Positions 34,740-42,851 of a stretch of 56,551 nt of DNA are shown one piece after another. Source of the DNA: Chloroflexota bacterium (GTDB lineage Bacteria > Chloroflexota > UBA6077 > FW602-bin22 > JACPRP01); the NCBI GenBank assembly GCA_016189905.1, contig JACPRP010000112.1, forward strand, positions 1-56,551. Reading direction: 5' to 3'. The notes below the pieces were generated by a model. That model saw nothing but the letters and a program-made list of their open reading frames with translations, had not been told where the DNA came from and did no database searches. A program made the position numbers and the translations under genes. Position 1 is the first letter of the stretch. Every line of letters begins with the position of its first letter.

Positions 34740-36032
34740 TCACGGATACATTCTATACAGCATCCGCGCGAACGGTATCGTCTCGCGCACGTGGTCCAGG
34801 CCGCAGATCCAGGCGACAGTGCGCTCGATGCCCATCCCAAAGCCGGCGTGAGGCACCGAGCCGTAGCGGCGCAGGTCCAGATACCACCCGTAAGCCTCGG
34901 CCGGTAGGCTGTGCTCTGCCAGCCGCTCCTCGAGCAGCGCCAGGTCGTCGATCCTCTGGCCGCCGCCGATGATCTCACCGTAGCCCTCGGGGGCGAGCAG
35001 GTCGGCGCAAAGGGCAACTTCTGGACGGTCGGGATCCGGCTTCATATAGAAAGCCTTGCACTGACTCGGGTAGCGGTGCACGAACACGGGCTTCTCGAAC
35101 TGCTCGGCGAGAATGGTCTCGTCACCGCCGCCCAGATCGGTGCCCCATTTCATTTCCGAGCCGTGCCTGTGAAGAATCTCCACCGCCTCGTCGTAGCTGA
35201 TGCGTGGGAAGGGCGGCTCGACCCTCTTCAGCCTGGTCGTATCGCGCTCGAGAACCGCGAGCTCCTTCTCTCGTTTGTCGAGCACCCTTTGAACGACATA
35301 GCTGACGAACTCCTCCTGCACGCGCATATCCTCGTCGAGGTCGGCGAAAGCCATCTCCGGCTCGATCATCCAGAACTCCATCAAATGGCGCCGGGTCTTC
35401 GACTTCTCCGCCCGAAACGTGGGACCGAAGCAATAGACGCGGCCGAAGGCCATCGCCGCCGCCTCCATATATAGCTGGCCGCTCTGGCTCAGAAAGGCCC
35501 TGTCGCCGAAATAGTCCGTCTCGAACAGTGTCGTCGTGCCTTCACAGGCCGCCGGCGTCAGGATCGGTGCGTCGACCAGGATGAAGCCTCGCTCGTCCAG
35601 GAAGTCGCGACAGGCCCTGATGATCTCTGCCCGGATCGCCAGCACCGCGTGTTGCCGTGACGAGCGCAGCCACAGGTGGCGGTGGCTCATCAGGAAATCG
35701 ACGCCGTGCTCTTTCGGCGAAATCGGGTACTCGATGGCCTTATTGACGAGCTTCAGGTCGTTGAGCGAGATCTCATAGCCACCCGGGGCGCGCTCGTCCT
35801 TGCGCACGGTGCCGGTGGCGACTATCGACGATTCCTGCGTTAGCGAGTCGGCCAGGGCGAACGTTTCTGGCGTCACATCGCCCTTGAAAACCACTCCTTG
35901 AATCACGCCCGAGCCATCGCGGATCAAGACGAACTGAACCTTACCGCTCGAACGCTTGTTCTGCACCCAGCCACGCAGGGTCACTTCTTTGCCCTCGTGC
36001 TGGCCTATGTCCTTTATATAAACGATGCTCAA
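34740..36032 (-). CDS. asnS: Asparaginyl-tRNA synthetase
   Basis: 430 residues from TTG 36032 (GGAGGAATACCA upstream); the frame extends 15 codons further to an ATG without a binding site. The N-terminal OB-fold anticodon-binding domain includes [18 protein letters not shown]. The class II core has [19 protein letters not shown] (motif 2) and [15 protein letters not shown] (motif 3). The absence of aspartate-specific insertions and the length favour AsnRS over archaeal-type AspRS. It charges tRNA(Asn) directly, so the GatCAB encoded just downstream would be needed only for Gln-tRNA. Confidence 0.94.
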   Translation of the reverse strand: MSIVYIKDIGQHEGKEVTLRGWVQNKRSSGKVQFVLIRDGSGVIQGVVFKGDVTPETFALADSLTQESSIVATGTVRKDERAPGGYEISLNDLKLVNKAIEYPISPKEHGVDFLMSHRHLWLRSSRQHAVLAIRAEIIRACRDFLDERGFILVDAPILTPAACEGTTTLFETDYFGDRAFLSQSGQLYMEAAAMAFGRVYCFGPTFRAEKSKTRRHLMEFWMIEPEMAFADLDEDMRVQEEFVSYVVQRVLDKREKELAVLERDTTRLKRVEPPFPRISYDEAVEILHRHGSEMKWGTDLGGGDETILAEQFEKPVFVHRYPSQCKAFYMKPDPDRPEVALCADLLAPEGYGEIIGGGQRIDDLALLEERLAEHSLPAEAYGWYLDLRRYGSVPHAGFGMGIERTVAWICGLDHVRETIPFARMLYRMYP

Positions 36033-36079
36033 TGGTATTCCTCCAGGTATGCCAGGTATTCTACACTTTGAGAACAAAG

Positions 36080-36880
36080 CTAGTCAAGCAGCCTGCCTCT
36101 CACACAACACCCGATCGCCCCGTTAAACCCCGGGTGCGCTGGCACGATAACCTCACTTTTCGTCTGGCGGGCGATGATCGTCCGCAGTGCGGAGTTAAGG
36201 GCCACGCCGCCCGCGAACACGATGGAGCGCGAGCGCATTCTCTCGATCAAAGGCCGGAGCCGGCGCCAGATCGACCAGTTGACGCCCGCGCACAGGCTTG
36301 GCAGATCGTGACCCTCGACCACTTTGCCAATGAGCTCCGATTCGGCGAACACGGCGCACGTAGCGCTTAGCTCCGCGGGATTCTCGACGTGTTTGGCCAG
36401 CTCGTCGATGGCTACGCCGAGCACCGTGGCCATGTTCTCCAGGTACCGGCCGGAGCTGGCCGCGCACTTATCGTTGGTCACGAAATCGGCCATAATACCG
36501 TCTGCCACCTTGATGACCTTGGTGTCCTGCCCCCCCACGTCCAACAGCGTAAAGTCGAGCAGTCCCGTCTGGTGGATGGCACCGGCGACGTGCGCGTTGA
36601 GCTCGGGGATAACGTGAAACTTGATGTCTCCCCCGTAAGCTCGCGCGGCGGCATCCAACTCGGGAAGCCCGACGTTGTGACGCCCGTAGCCTGTCGCGAC
36701 GACCACGTCCCCGGCGCGCACATCGAGCCGCTTCAGATCCACGGTTAGCTTGCCGTCGACCCTCAGCGCGTAGTCGCGGTAGAAATCCATGGTATCCACT
36801 CGCTGAAAACGGCCGATATTGTCGTCAGAGAAGGTCACGATTTTAGCCGCCCTGCTGCCGAGATCGATTCCGAAGATCAT
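36080..36880 (-). CDS. BadF/BcrA/HgdC-type ATPase (2-hydroxyacyl-CoA dehydratase activase)
   Basis: 266 residues. The ASKHA fold is marked by [13 protein letters not shown] and [14 protein letters not shown], and Cys139 ([13 protein letters not shown]) and Cys175 ([10 protein letters not shown]) are the pair that, in the homodimer, hold the bridging [4Fe-4S] cluster. Known role: ATP-driven one-electron transfer at very low potential to a dehydratase or reductase component. The partner is the adjacent protein at 36905, separated by 24 bases. No second dehydratase subunit is found, so a YjiL/YjiM- or double-cubane-type pair is as likely as a true 2-hydroxyglutaryl-CoA dehydratase. Confidence 0.94.
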   Translation of the reverse strand: MIFGIDLGSRAAKIVTFSDDNIGRFQRVDTMDFYRDYALRVDGKLTVDLKRLDVRAGDVVVATGYGRHNVGLPELDAAARAYGGDIKFHVIPELNAHVAGAIHQTGLLDFTLLDVGGQDTKVIKVADGIMADFVTNDKCAASSGRYLENMATVLGVAIDELAKHVENPAELSATCAVFAESELIGKVVEGHDLPSLCAGVNWSIWRRLRPLIERMRSRSIVFAGGVALNSALRTIIARQTKSEVIVPAHPGFNGAIGCCVRGRLLD

Positions 36881-36904
36881 CGTTCCTGCACCACTCCACC
36901 TCTG

Positions 36905-38002
36905 TCAATTGCCCTGCTGGGGGATACCCTCTTGCCCCCGCTCCGAACGCGCGCTGGTCACTGCCCGCTGCCTACACAGGTCGACGAACGCCTCGAGGCG
37001 CATCTTGCTTCTGGCGTCCAGCGGCCCGGGCCGATCTCCCTCCAGCGTCAGGATAGGCAGCTTCACCTGCTGTCGCAGCACTATGTCCTGAATCTGATGA
37101 TGGCAGAAGCTCTGAACGTAATGGATCAGTCCGTCGACACCCCGCTGAGCCACCTCTATCCGAATGTCGGCGATCCTGTCGGCAAAATCATACGGATAAG
37201 TGTAGTCAAGGTATAGCTGCGCGAGGTCCCTGTCCGCCGGACCGGGCATCGCGAACTGCCGCTGCATCTCGTTGTAGACCACCCTCGTTCCGAGGCTTTC
37301 GAGATACTCGTACATGTCGGTGAATATCGGGGGAACACCCACGAAGCCGAGGCGCAGGGGACCTCGGTCTCTTGACGAGCTTCCAGCGCGGTTCGCAGGC
37401 TGAACGGCGTCCCGTCCCTGGAGCAGCGCCTCCTTTTCCGCGAGCAGTGCGCTCAGTTCCCGTTGGAAAACCCGATAGTCTCCGTCGAAATCGCTGCAAG
37501 AAACGCCCCAGAGGTGATTCTCGAAGCCAGTCACCACATCAGTTTGCCAGGTCAGGGCATCCAGCCGGTGGACGAGCGCGCGGACCGCGTCGAGCTCCCG
37601 CTGCGTGCGGTTCACGGCCGCCCAGTCGACGTCGAAGTAACGCATCAGCCTTTCGATCTCGAGCTGCAACAGGCGCCCGTCCCTGGGATAGGGGAATGAA
37701 AAGGGAATGACCTCCACCCCTTTGGCCCGCAGGACCTCGGCCATCGCCTCGTTGTTGCTGCAGTCGCCCCGCATGACGGCGATGACGACGCCGACGTTGT
37801 GCGCCAGGGCCGCGGAATAGATGCCCTTCACCCAGCTACAGATGTTGCGCGGGAAGCCGTCGAGTTCCGCCTGGTCCACCAGCTCCGCCGGCTCTGGCGC
37901 CGTGATGAAGATGTTGTTGAGATCGACGGGAACGGCCTCGGCGGCGAAGATGACCTCGACCGGTATCGTCGTGACAAGACCAACTTTCTTTTGCTCAAGC
38001 AT
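36905..38002 (-). CDS. 2-hydroxyacyl-CoA dehydratase D-component family protein (single-subunit type)
   Basis: 365 residues, similar to HgdB/FldC/BcrB-type subunits and to YjiM and the double-cubane-cluster protein. Candidate cluster cysteines are Cys55 (RNICSW), Cys81 (RGDCSN), Cys169 (GVSCSD) and Cys300 (QSFCHH); the family motif LEGDRPGPLDARSKMRLEAF is near residue 320-340. Classical dehydratases need two different subunits, while here a single one is paired with the activase. The natural substrate is unknown. The gene is the first of the run that continues with activase, asnS and gatCA. The protein ends in a short polar tail (residues ~345-365) that looks variable. Confidence 0.88.
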   Translation of the reverse strand: MLEQKKVGLVTTIPVEVIFAAEAVPVDLNNIFITAPEPAELVDQAELDGFPRNICSWVKGIYSAALAHNVGVVIAVMRGDCSNNEAMAEVLRAKGVEVIPFSFPYPRDGRLLQLEIERLMRYFDVDWAAVNRTQRELDAVRALVHRLDALTWQTDVVTGFENHLWGVSCSDFDGDYRVFQRELSALLAEKEALLQGRDAVQPANRAGSSSRDRGPLRLGFVGVPPIFTDMYEYLESLGTRVVYNEMQRQFAMPGPADRDLAQLYLDYTYPYDFADRIADIRIEVAQRGVDGLIHYVQSFCHHQIQDIVLRQQVKLPILTLEGDRPGPLDARSKMRLEAFVDLCRQRAVTSARSERGQEGIPQQGN

Positions 38003-38115
38003 ATCAAAGAAATTCTACTCTCGGAAGGGAGATGATGTCAAAGGTTAGAGCACCGGGGGGTACGGGCAACACGGAGACATTCGTCCTTGCAGGAAGGCCA
38101 CCGAAAGATGAGAAC

Positions 38116-38194
38116 TGTCATTCTGAGCTCTTCCGCAGCAGGGCTCAGAATTTCAATCCCGTGGCCGAGACCCTTCGCTCCGCTCAGGGTGACA
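38116..38194. repeat. Small imperfect-inverted-repeat element
   Basis: TGTCATTCTGAGC (38116-38128) is complementary, with two G-T pairs, to GCTCAGGGTGACA (38182-38194), and an inner CTGAGC/GCTCAG pair forms a second hairpin. The form (TGTCATTCTGAGC...CTTCGCTCCGCTCAGGGTGACA) is that of a short interspersed repeat seen in many bacterial genomes. It lies between the dehydratase-type gene and hicA. Confidence 0.65.
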
Positions 38195-38245
38195 AGTGTT
38201 TTCAGCGTAGTCACGGAGGCTGGGAGATGTGCGAGTGCGGCAGAG

Positions 38246-38437
38246 TCACTCACCTATCTCTGGCACCGACAAACCGTGACAAATCTTTTTGACGAGCTTG
38301 TTGGGAATTTCTGTATGTCGAGACACGGCCTCGACGGCTCCCGTGCGAGGGTTCAGCCACAGTGAGTGTGAATGGCCTTCCCTCTTGAGATAGCATCCTG
38401 CCTTCCTGAGATGCCGAAGCGGTTCGCTTCGTTTCAC
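38246..38437 (-). CDS. hicA: HicA-type mRNA interferase toxin
   Basis: 63 residues starting at GTG 38437, which overlaps the hicB stop (GTGA). KAGCYLKREGHSHSLWLNP carries the catalytic His within the G-x-x-H/S-x-H-type loop, and VEAVSRHTEIPNKLVKKICH is the conserved C-terminal helix. HicA folds like a dsRNA-binding domain and cleaves mRNA; HicB neutralises it. Length and motifs are complete, so it is probably functional. Confidence 0.85.
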   Translation of the reverse strand: MKRSEPLRHLRKAGCYLKREGHSHSLWLNPRTGAVEAVSRHTEIPNKLVKKICHGLSVPEIGE

Positions 38438-38649
38438 TTGACCGCCACTTTATCGATGATTGCGTCCGGTGGCACGCCTCGCAAACCATCTTCACGACGG
38501 TCCTCAAGGATCAAGGCAATGGCCTCGGAAAGGCTTGCGATTGCTTCCTCTTTCGTTTTGCCCTGGCCATTCGCGCCAGGCACCTCAGGGCAATAGGCGA
38601 TAAACCAGTCGCCGTCACGTTCTACAACAGCGGTAAACTCGTTTGACAT
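38434..38649 (-). CDS. hicB: HicB-type antitoxin
   Basis: 71 residues from ATG 38649 (GGAGA upstream). FTAVVERDGDWFIAYCPEVP and GKTKEEAIASLSEAIALIL are the partial RNase-H-like fold of HicB. A C-terminal DNA-binding domain, present in long HicB proteins, is missing, so autoregulation would have to come from elsewhere. The order antitoxin then toxin and the 4-base overlap guarantee coupled synthesis. Confidence 0.87.
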   Translation of the reverse strand: MSNEFTAVVERDGDWFIAYCPEVPGANGQGKTKEEAIASLSEAIALILEDRREDGLRGVPPDAIIDKVAVK

Positions 38650-38730
38650 AGGGCTGATCTCCCTTTGCAAAGCGATCTTATCTTCTTGAAAATTCGTCCC
38701 AGCCTCGTCAAATACTCGTTCCCCCCTGTG

Positions 38731-38760
38731 TTTTTCGTGTATTTCGTGTGTTTCGTGGTT
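38731..38760. repeat. TTTCGTG short tandem repeat
   Basis: TTTTTCGTGTATTTCGTG continues with GTTTCGTGGTT, giving three TTTCGTG units nine bases apart. The reverse strand reads ACGAAACACACGAAATACAC, a well-known interspersed repeat of environmental bacterial genomes. It is non-coding. Confidence 0.6.
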
Positions 38761-38764
38761 GCTC

Positions 38765-38808
38765 CCCGTCCTTCACTCGCTCGCAACGGTAAACGAGTGA
38801 AGGACGGG
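38765..38808. terminator. 15-bp perfect hairpin between pyrE and hicB
   Basis: CCCGTCCTTCACTCG (38765-38779) and its exact complement at 38794-38808 with a 14-base loop. No T-tract follows on either strand, but it stands between the pyrE stop and hicB and could end pyrE transcription or be the residue of a small insertion. Confidence 0.5.
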
Positions 38809-38882
38809 TCACACTAATGCGAAACCGCCATCGGGAAAGAGTATGAGTAATTCTGTCTACTAAACTCCAATGCCTTGATTCG

Positions 38883-39704
38883 TCAAACGTCACCTTTCGT
38901 TTTCGGGCAGATAATATCAACCATTTGGCCCTGGTGAAACACGATGGTGTGCTCTTCGCGCTCCGAGTCGAGGAGATAAATCCTTTTCTTGAAGCTGCTT
39001 GATTTAGCTTCTCGAATTGTATTCTCGAAGAAGTGGGATTGGTGACCACATTCACATTCGTAGGATGAAGGGACAATTTCTTTTGGCATGGACTGGCGTA
39101 CCCTCTTGCTCAGGACGTCTCTCTCGAACGCCACGATCTCCTCGCGCGTGACGCCGAGGTCTTCGACGGTGAAGATGGCCTCAAATTGGTAACCTGCCGC
39201 CCGAATCGCCTCGGCGCCGCCCTCCAGCCTGTCGAGAAGGGCGATCACCTTGATGACCCTGCCGCCTTCTCGCTCGACGGCATAGACGGCCTTTAAGGAT
39301 GACTCGCCGGTCGTGACGACGTCGTCCACGATGACCACTTTCGCGTTCGGCGGCAGTGGACCCTCCACCAGCCTCTTTCTGCCATGATCCTTCTGTTCCT
39401 TGCGGGCGATGAACGCCGGGATCGGCTTGCCCGCCACGTAGCTGGTGAGCGACACCGCCGTCGCGATGGGATCGGCCCCCAGCGTCAGACCGCCAATGGC
39501 ATCCACGTCGTCGTCCTTGATGCGATCGAAGATCAAGCGGCCGATCAGGTAGCTGCCCTCAGGGTGCAGGGACGCGAGGCGTGCGTCGATGTAATAGCAG
39601 CTTCGCCGTCCCGAAGACAGAACAAAATCCCCACGCTTGAAGGCCTGGGTCTTAAGAACCTCGAGCAATCTGCTGGTTTCGCTGTCCAATGATTTCACCT
39701 CCAC
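38883..39704 (-). CDS. pyrE: Orotate phosphoribosyltransferase with C-terminal zinc-ribbon-like extension
   Basis: 273 residues; normal bacterial PyrE has about 190-215. Residues 1-205 are a complete PyrE: RGDFVLSSGRRSCYYIDARL, LGADPIATAV, and the PRPP motif VVIVDDVVTTGESSLKAVY. It makes orotidine 5'-phosphate in pyrimidine synthesis. From Met206 onward a separate module follows, MPKEIVPSSYECECGHQSHF, ending DIICPKTK, with cysteines and histidines suited to a metal-binding ribbon. That part is visibly more AT-rich than the pyrE part, so it looks like a later fusion through loss of the pyrE stop. The extra module could also begin independently at ATG 39089. Confidence 0.9.
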   Translation of the reverse strand: MEVKSLDSETSRLLEVLKTQAFKRGDFVLSSGRRSCYYIDARLASLHPEGSYLIGRLIFDRIKDDDVDAIGGLTLGADPIATAVSLTSYVAGKPIPAFIARKEQKDHGRKRLVEGPLPPNAKVVIVDDVVTTGESSLKAVYAVEREGGRVIKVIALLDRLEGGAEAIRAAGYQFEAIFTVEDLGVTREEIVAFERDVLSKRVRQSMPKEIVPSSYECECGHQSHFFENTIREAKSSSFKKRIYLLDSEREEHTIVFHQGQMVDIICPKTKGDV

Positions 39705-39825
39705 TCTGGCACTGTTATTATACAGGAAACAGCGGGGGAAAATCAGGACTTTGCCAGCCAGACTTCTTGCGCCCGCTCGGTGGCGGGCGCTATCGATAGA
39801 AACGATCGCGTGTGGTTCAGGCGCT

Positions 39826-40296
39826 TCAGGCGACAGCGACGACGGTCAGGTTGCGAACGCCGCTGGGCACGGGAATCGTTAGTTGATCCCCTGCCCGGCG
39901 CCCTAACAGGGCGCAGCCGACCGGCGACTCGTTCGATATCTTTCTCATTCTCGCGTTGGCTTCGGCCGAGCCGACTATCGTGAACTCCTCCTGCTCGCCA
40001 TCCTCGTCGAGGATCGTCACGCGCGAGCCGATCTGCACGACCTCGTGATGCACGGCATCCTCCCGGATTATCACGGCTTCGCGCAGTATCCTTTCAATCG
40101 TGAGTATCCGCCCCTCGACAAAGCCCTGCTCGTTCTTGGCGTCGATGTACTCGGGACTATCATAGGTGTCAAGCAGCTCGTTGGCGTTGCGGATGCGCTC
40201 GGCAACTTCTTTTCGCCGCACCTCGCGCAGGTAATCGAGTTCTTTCAAAAGCTTCTGCTGGCCCTCGACGGTTAGAAACGCTTGCTTCGTCGCCAT
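39826..40296 (-). CDS. greA: Transcription elongation factor GreA
   Basis: 156 residues from ATG 40296 (GAGGAGGGG upstream). The N-terminal coiled coil carries LKELDYLREVRRKEVAERIR and the acidic tip, and the C-terminal FKBP-like domain ends SPVGCALLGRRAGDQLTIPV. GreA enters the RNA polymerase secondary channel and restarts backtracked complexes by transcript cleavage. It lies 130 bases downstream of the riboswitch-controlled gene; whether read-through reaches it is unclear. Confidence 0.96.
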   Translation of the reverse strand: MATKQAFLTVEGQQKLLKELDYLREVRRKEVAERIRNANELLDTYDSPEYIDAKNEQGFVEGRILTIERILREAVIIREDAVHHEVVQIGSRVTILDEDGEQEEFTIVGSAEANARMRKISNESPVGCALLGRRAGDQLTIPVPSGVRNLTVVAVA

Positions 40297-40426
40297 TCTC
40301 GACCCCTCCTCACGTGTCAGGTATTCCTCGTGCATAATCGAGGAATCATTGGGATAATGATCTAGCCCAGGCCTGTTTAGATAACTGCGATGCTGAGGCC
40401 CCCCCGGACCCAGGCCCGCCGGCGCC

Positions 40427-40876
40427 TCAGGCGAGAGATGAATTGCGGTTGGTACCTTCCTTCGCCCGCTTCGCGGCGCGCTGCAGGGAGCGGCCAGCCA
40501 GGACCCTTAATAGCTCGTCATAAGTCGCCGCTTTGTTGCGCAGATTGCAGAGCTTGACGATCCGCTTCCGTATTTGCGGATCGCTGGAAAGATAGTACAT
40601 CATCTGCTCGTCGCTCTGACACATCTGTCGCTGCAAGATGCCGCAATTGGCTAATTCCTCCAGTGACGCTTGCGTGTATTCTGCCGAGTGAAATCCCAGC
40701 ACGGCGGCGAAGAACGAAGCATCGCCCACGACCCCCGGCCGGCGACTAAGGAGCTTGACGATCTGATACTTGACCAGATCGTCCACCTGGGAGGAAACCA
40801 TCTGATCGAGGTCGGGATCGAGAAACCTGCCCGGATCACGCATCCCCAGCCCCGCATGGCCTGCTAGCGCGGTCAC
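40427..40876 (-). CDS. Unknown small protein under c-di-AMP riboswitch control, winged-helix-like
   Basis: 149 residues from GTG 40876, with AGGAGG six bases upstream; the longer frame upstream runs through the ribosome-binding site. The sequence VDDLVKYQIVKLLSRRPGVV, DASFFAAVLGFHSAEY and LEELANCGILQRQM followed by MMYYLSSDPQIRKRIVKLC resembles the helix-turn-helix and wing of winged-helix regulators such as PadR/ArsR types. No family could be assigned. C-terminal residues are basic. It is the first gene downstream of the c-di-AMP riboswitch and terminator, so its expression should fall when c-di-AMP rises. greA follows on the same strand. Confidence 0.75.
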   Translation of the reverse strand: MTALAGHAGLGMRDPGRFLDPDLDQMVSSQVDDLVKYQIVKLLSRRPGVVGDASFFAAVLGFHSAEYTQASLEELANCGILQRQMCQSDEQMMYYLSSDPQIRKRIVKLCNLRNKAATYDELLRVLAGRSLQRAAKRAKEGTNRNSSLA

Positions 40877-40938
40877 ACAACACCTCCTGTGGGCCAGTTT
40901 CCCAGCAGTAATAAGGCAACATCCTGCGACCAACGACT

Positions 40939-40969
40939 AAAATAATAAACCTGAGGCGATAGCCCCAGG
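40939..40969 (-). terminator. Riboswitch-controlled intrinsic terminator
   Basis: On the minus strand CCTGGGGC (40969-40962), loop TATC, GCCTCAGG (40957-40950), then TTTATTATTTT: an 8-bp stem with one G-T pair. The riboswitch P1 3' strand (ATAGCC, 40993-40988) can pair with GGCTAT (40964-40959) inside this terminator. Ligand binding, which locks P1, would therefore free the terminator and switch the gene off. Confidence 0.85.
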
Positions 40970-40987
40970 TCTTTTTCGGCGAGACTT

Positions 40988-41137
40988 GGCTATTCCTCTT
41001 TCTCGGGCCTGCGGGGTTAGCTGACGGATTCGGGCGAAAGAGCTACCCTATCCTTCCTCTGAAGGAATTCACCCCAAATGTTGGGTCCCCCGCTTTCAGC
41101 ACCTTGCCAGGTCCTGGCCAGGCGCTGAAATTAAGCC
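40988..41137 (-). ncRNA. Cyclic di-AMP riboswitch (ydaO/yuaA type)
   Basis: On the minus strand the conserved blocks appear in order: CTGAAAGCGGGGGACCCAA, then GGGGTGAATTCC, GGATAGGGTAGCTC, TTTCGCCCGAATCCGTCAGC and TAACCCCGCAGGC. These match the ydaO riboswitch consensus closely (for example Bacillus subtilis GGGGGACCCA...GGGGTGAATTC...TTTCGCCCGAATCCGTCAGCTAACC). P1 closes between AGCC at 40991-40988 and GGCT at 41137-41134. It lies 112 bases upstream of the winged-helix-like gene and is followed by an intrinsic terminator. Class members bind c-di-AMP and usually repress cell-wall and potassium-transport genes. Confidence 0.93.
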
Positions 41138-41234
41138 ACATCCTGTTAACCTTTCACGAGAACATTGTATAACAAGAACAGGCGGTCGTCAAGGAGCAAG
41201 TCGACCATTCGTTGAAAAACATCTCCAACAGGAA

Positions 41235-42269
41235 CTACTGAACTGCCTTATACTTCGAGAATATGGTGTCGAGCTGGCCGGCCAGATCCTTGTTAGCTTT
41301 GATAATCGCCACCCTCTGTTGCAGCTCTTTGCCTGGCATAAAGGGCGTCCAGGAGCCCATCACCTTTTCCACCTCTTTTTGGAGGTCCTTATTGTCGCCG
41401 AGCTTCTGGAATGTCTTTCTGATATACTCGACCCTTGCCTGAGGGACCTCAGGGGAGAGAGCCAGGGCAAATCCGGAGCTGGCGATGTATTGTCGCGCAG
41501 ACTCCAGCTCCTTGGGCACTTTCACTCCGAGCTCGAGCATCGTCGGCACACTTGGCGCTACCGAGCTTCTCTCGTCGCTCAAGACCATGAACATCTTCGT
41601 GTAGCCGTCCGCTTCATCTTTCTGGGATGAGCCGTCCGAGGTGACTATGAAATCTGCCTCGCCTCGGCCTACAGCCATCGCCGTATCTTTGCTTGATTTG
41701 TAGCCGGTGATAACTTTACCGTCCAGGCCCAGGATCTCGAACATCAACGCCGCACCTGTCGCAAGGCTTCCCCTGGCCGAACTGGCACCCCCTTTCAGGC
41801 CCTTGGCCTGGCGCAAGGCGTCCAAAGTCTGGTAAGGGAGTTTAGGTGATAGTGACATCATCTGGCTGTGGGGGTTAAGATCCGCCACAAAATTGAACTT
41901 GTCAGTCTCGTAGAGGGTTCCCGGTGCCTTAAGAATATCATTGGACATCAACGCGGCGGTACTCTTGATCACCAGCGTCAGCCCGTCCGGCTTGGCCTCG
42001 GCATAAGCATAGTTAACACCCTCGTCGCTGTCCCGGTTATCCACCTTAACGGCTACGCCGATTTCCTTCGCCAGAAATATGGCGACCGCGCGGCTGAGGA
42101 GATCCGTATCGGCGCCTGCCGCGCTGGAAACGATCCAGATAATGGTCTTACCCCGGTAAAACTCCTCGGGGCCTGGCCCTACTGGCGTTTGCGCACAACC
42201 GATCACAACACCCAGGGCCAAAATCCCTACCACGAATAATACCAGCACCTCTGTCAGCCGTCTTCTCAT
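41235..42269 (-). CDS. Tripartite tricarboxylate transporter-type substrate-binding lipoprotein (TctC/Bug family)
   Basis: 344 residues from ATG 42269 (AAGGAGG upstream). The signal peptide VLVLFVVGILALGVVIGC ends in a lipobox with Cys, so the protein is a membrane-anchored lipoprotein. FYRGKTIIWIVSSAAGADTD matches the start of the Bug fold (normally P-G-G-x-x-D), followed by KPDGLTLVIKSTAALMSNDI. Known members bind carboxylates and other small organic anions, sometimes for signalling. No TctA or TctB permease is within the window, so this is an orphan binding protein. The 3' region ends 98 bases before the riboswitch begins. Confidence 0.88.
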   Translation of the reverse strand: MRRRLTEVLVLFVVGILALGVVIGCAQTPVGPGPEEFYRGKTIIWIVSSAAGADTDLLSRAVAIFLAKEIGVAVKVDNRDSDEGVNYAYAEAKPDGLTLVIKSTAALMSNDILKAPGTLYETDKFNFVADLNPHSQMMSLSPKLPYQTLDALRQAKGLKGGASSARGSLATGAALMFEILGLDGKVITGYKSSKDTAMAVGRGEADFIVTSDGSSQKDEADGYTKMFMVLSDERSSVAPSVPTMLELGVKVPKELESARQYIASSGFALALSPEVPQARVEYIRKTFQKLGDNKDLQKEVEKVMGSWTPFMPGKELQQRVAIIKANKDLAGQLDTIFSKYKAVQ

Positions 42270-42851
42270 CGTTAACCTCCTTCTGTTTGCAACGGGCCTC
42301 TTACCGGGCAACTCCCGCTGTTTCCCCTACGGGAGGCGAGAGTTCGAACATGCGACCGCGACGTCACGGCATAGCGGCGAAGAGGCGAATTTTGCCAGTA
42401 TGACCCTGGAATAATCGATAATGCCCTAGCTACAATGCTGATCGTTGGGCAGCGGGACAGAGGCGACGTTGCGCTGGAATTCTTCTCCTCAGCACCGAGG
42501 AGATACCGGGTCGATGGCTTCGCTGAGAGGGCTTGTGTGCGGCGAATACACGTTCTGGTTTCAGTATATCGCTCAACCAGACGCCTGTCAATACGTTCAC
42601 CTTGCGGGCGCGGAGCCGCTACCCTATCCCCCCTCTTGTGAGCCATGCCCTGTCCCCGCCCGGCTGGCACCGTTCTTGCAATCACTGATGCAGGGTGGAA
42701 GTAGTCTTTTACGCTGCCAGGTGGGGTTGGGGGAATCCCCGGAACTCCTCTTCCGATGGGCAGATCGAGCCCGATCATCGCCGATAGGTTCCCTGGTGGT
42801 GTAACGAAAACGATTTGCACCTGCAAGGGCGCACTATAGGGGAGGAATCTA
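42270..42851. other. 582-base gap between TctC-type gene and membrane protein
   Basis: No supported gene. Several open frames exist on both strands but none has a credible family resemblance or start. The minus-strand promoter of the TctC-type gene and the plus-strand promoter of the 42852 gene must lie here, but no clear boxes were identified. Confidence 0.5.

Noticed and set aside
42270..42851. Minus-strand 184-residue frame in the gap beside the TctC-type gene
   Set aside because: Low-complexity, no start site or homologous look; treated as non-coding.
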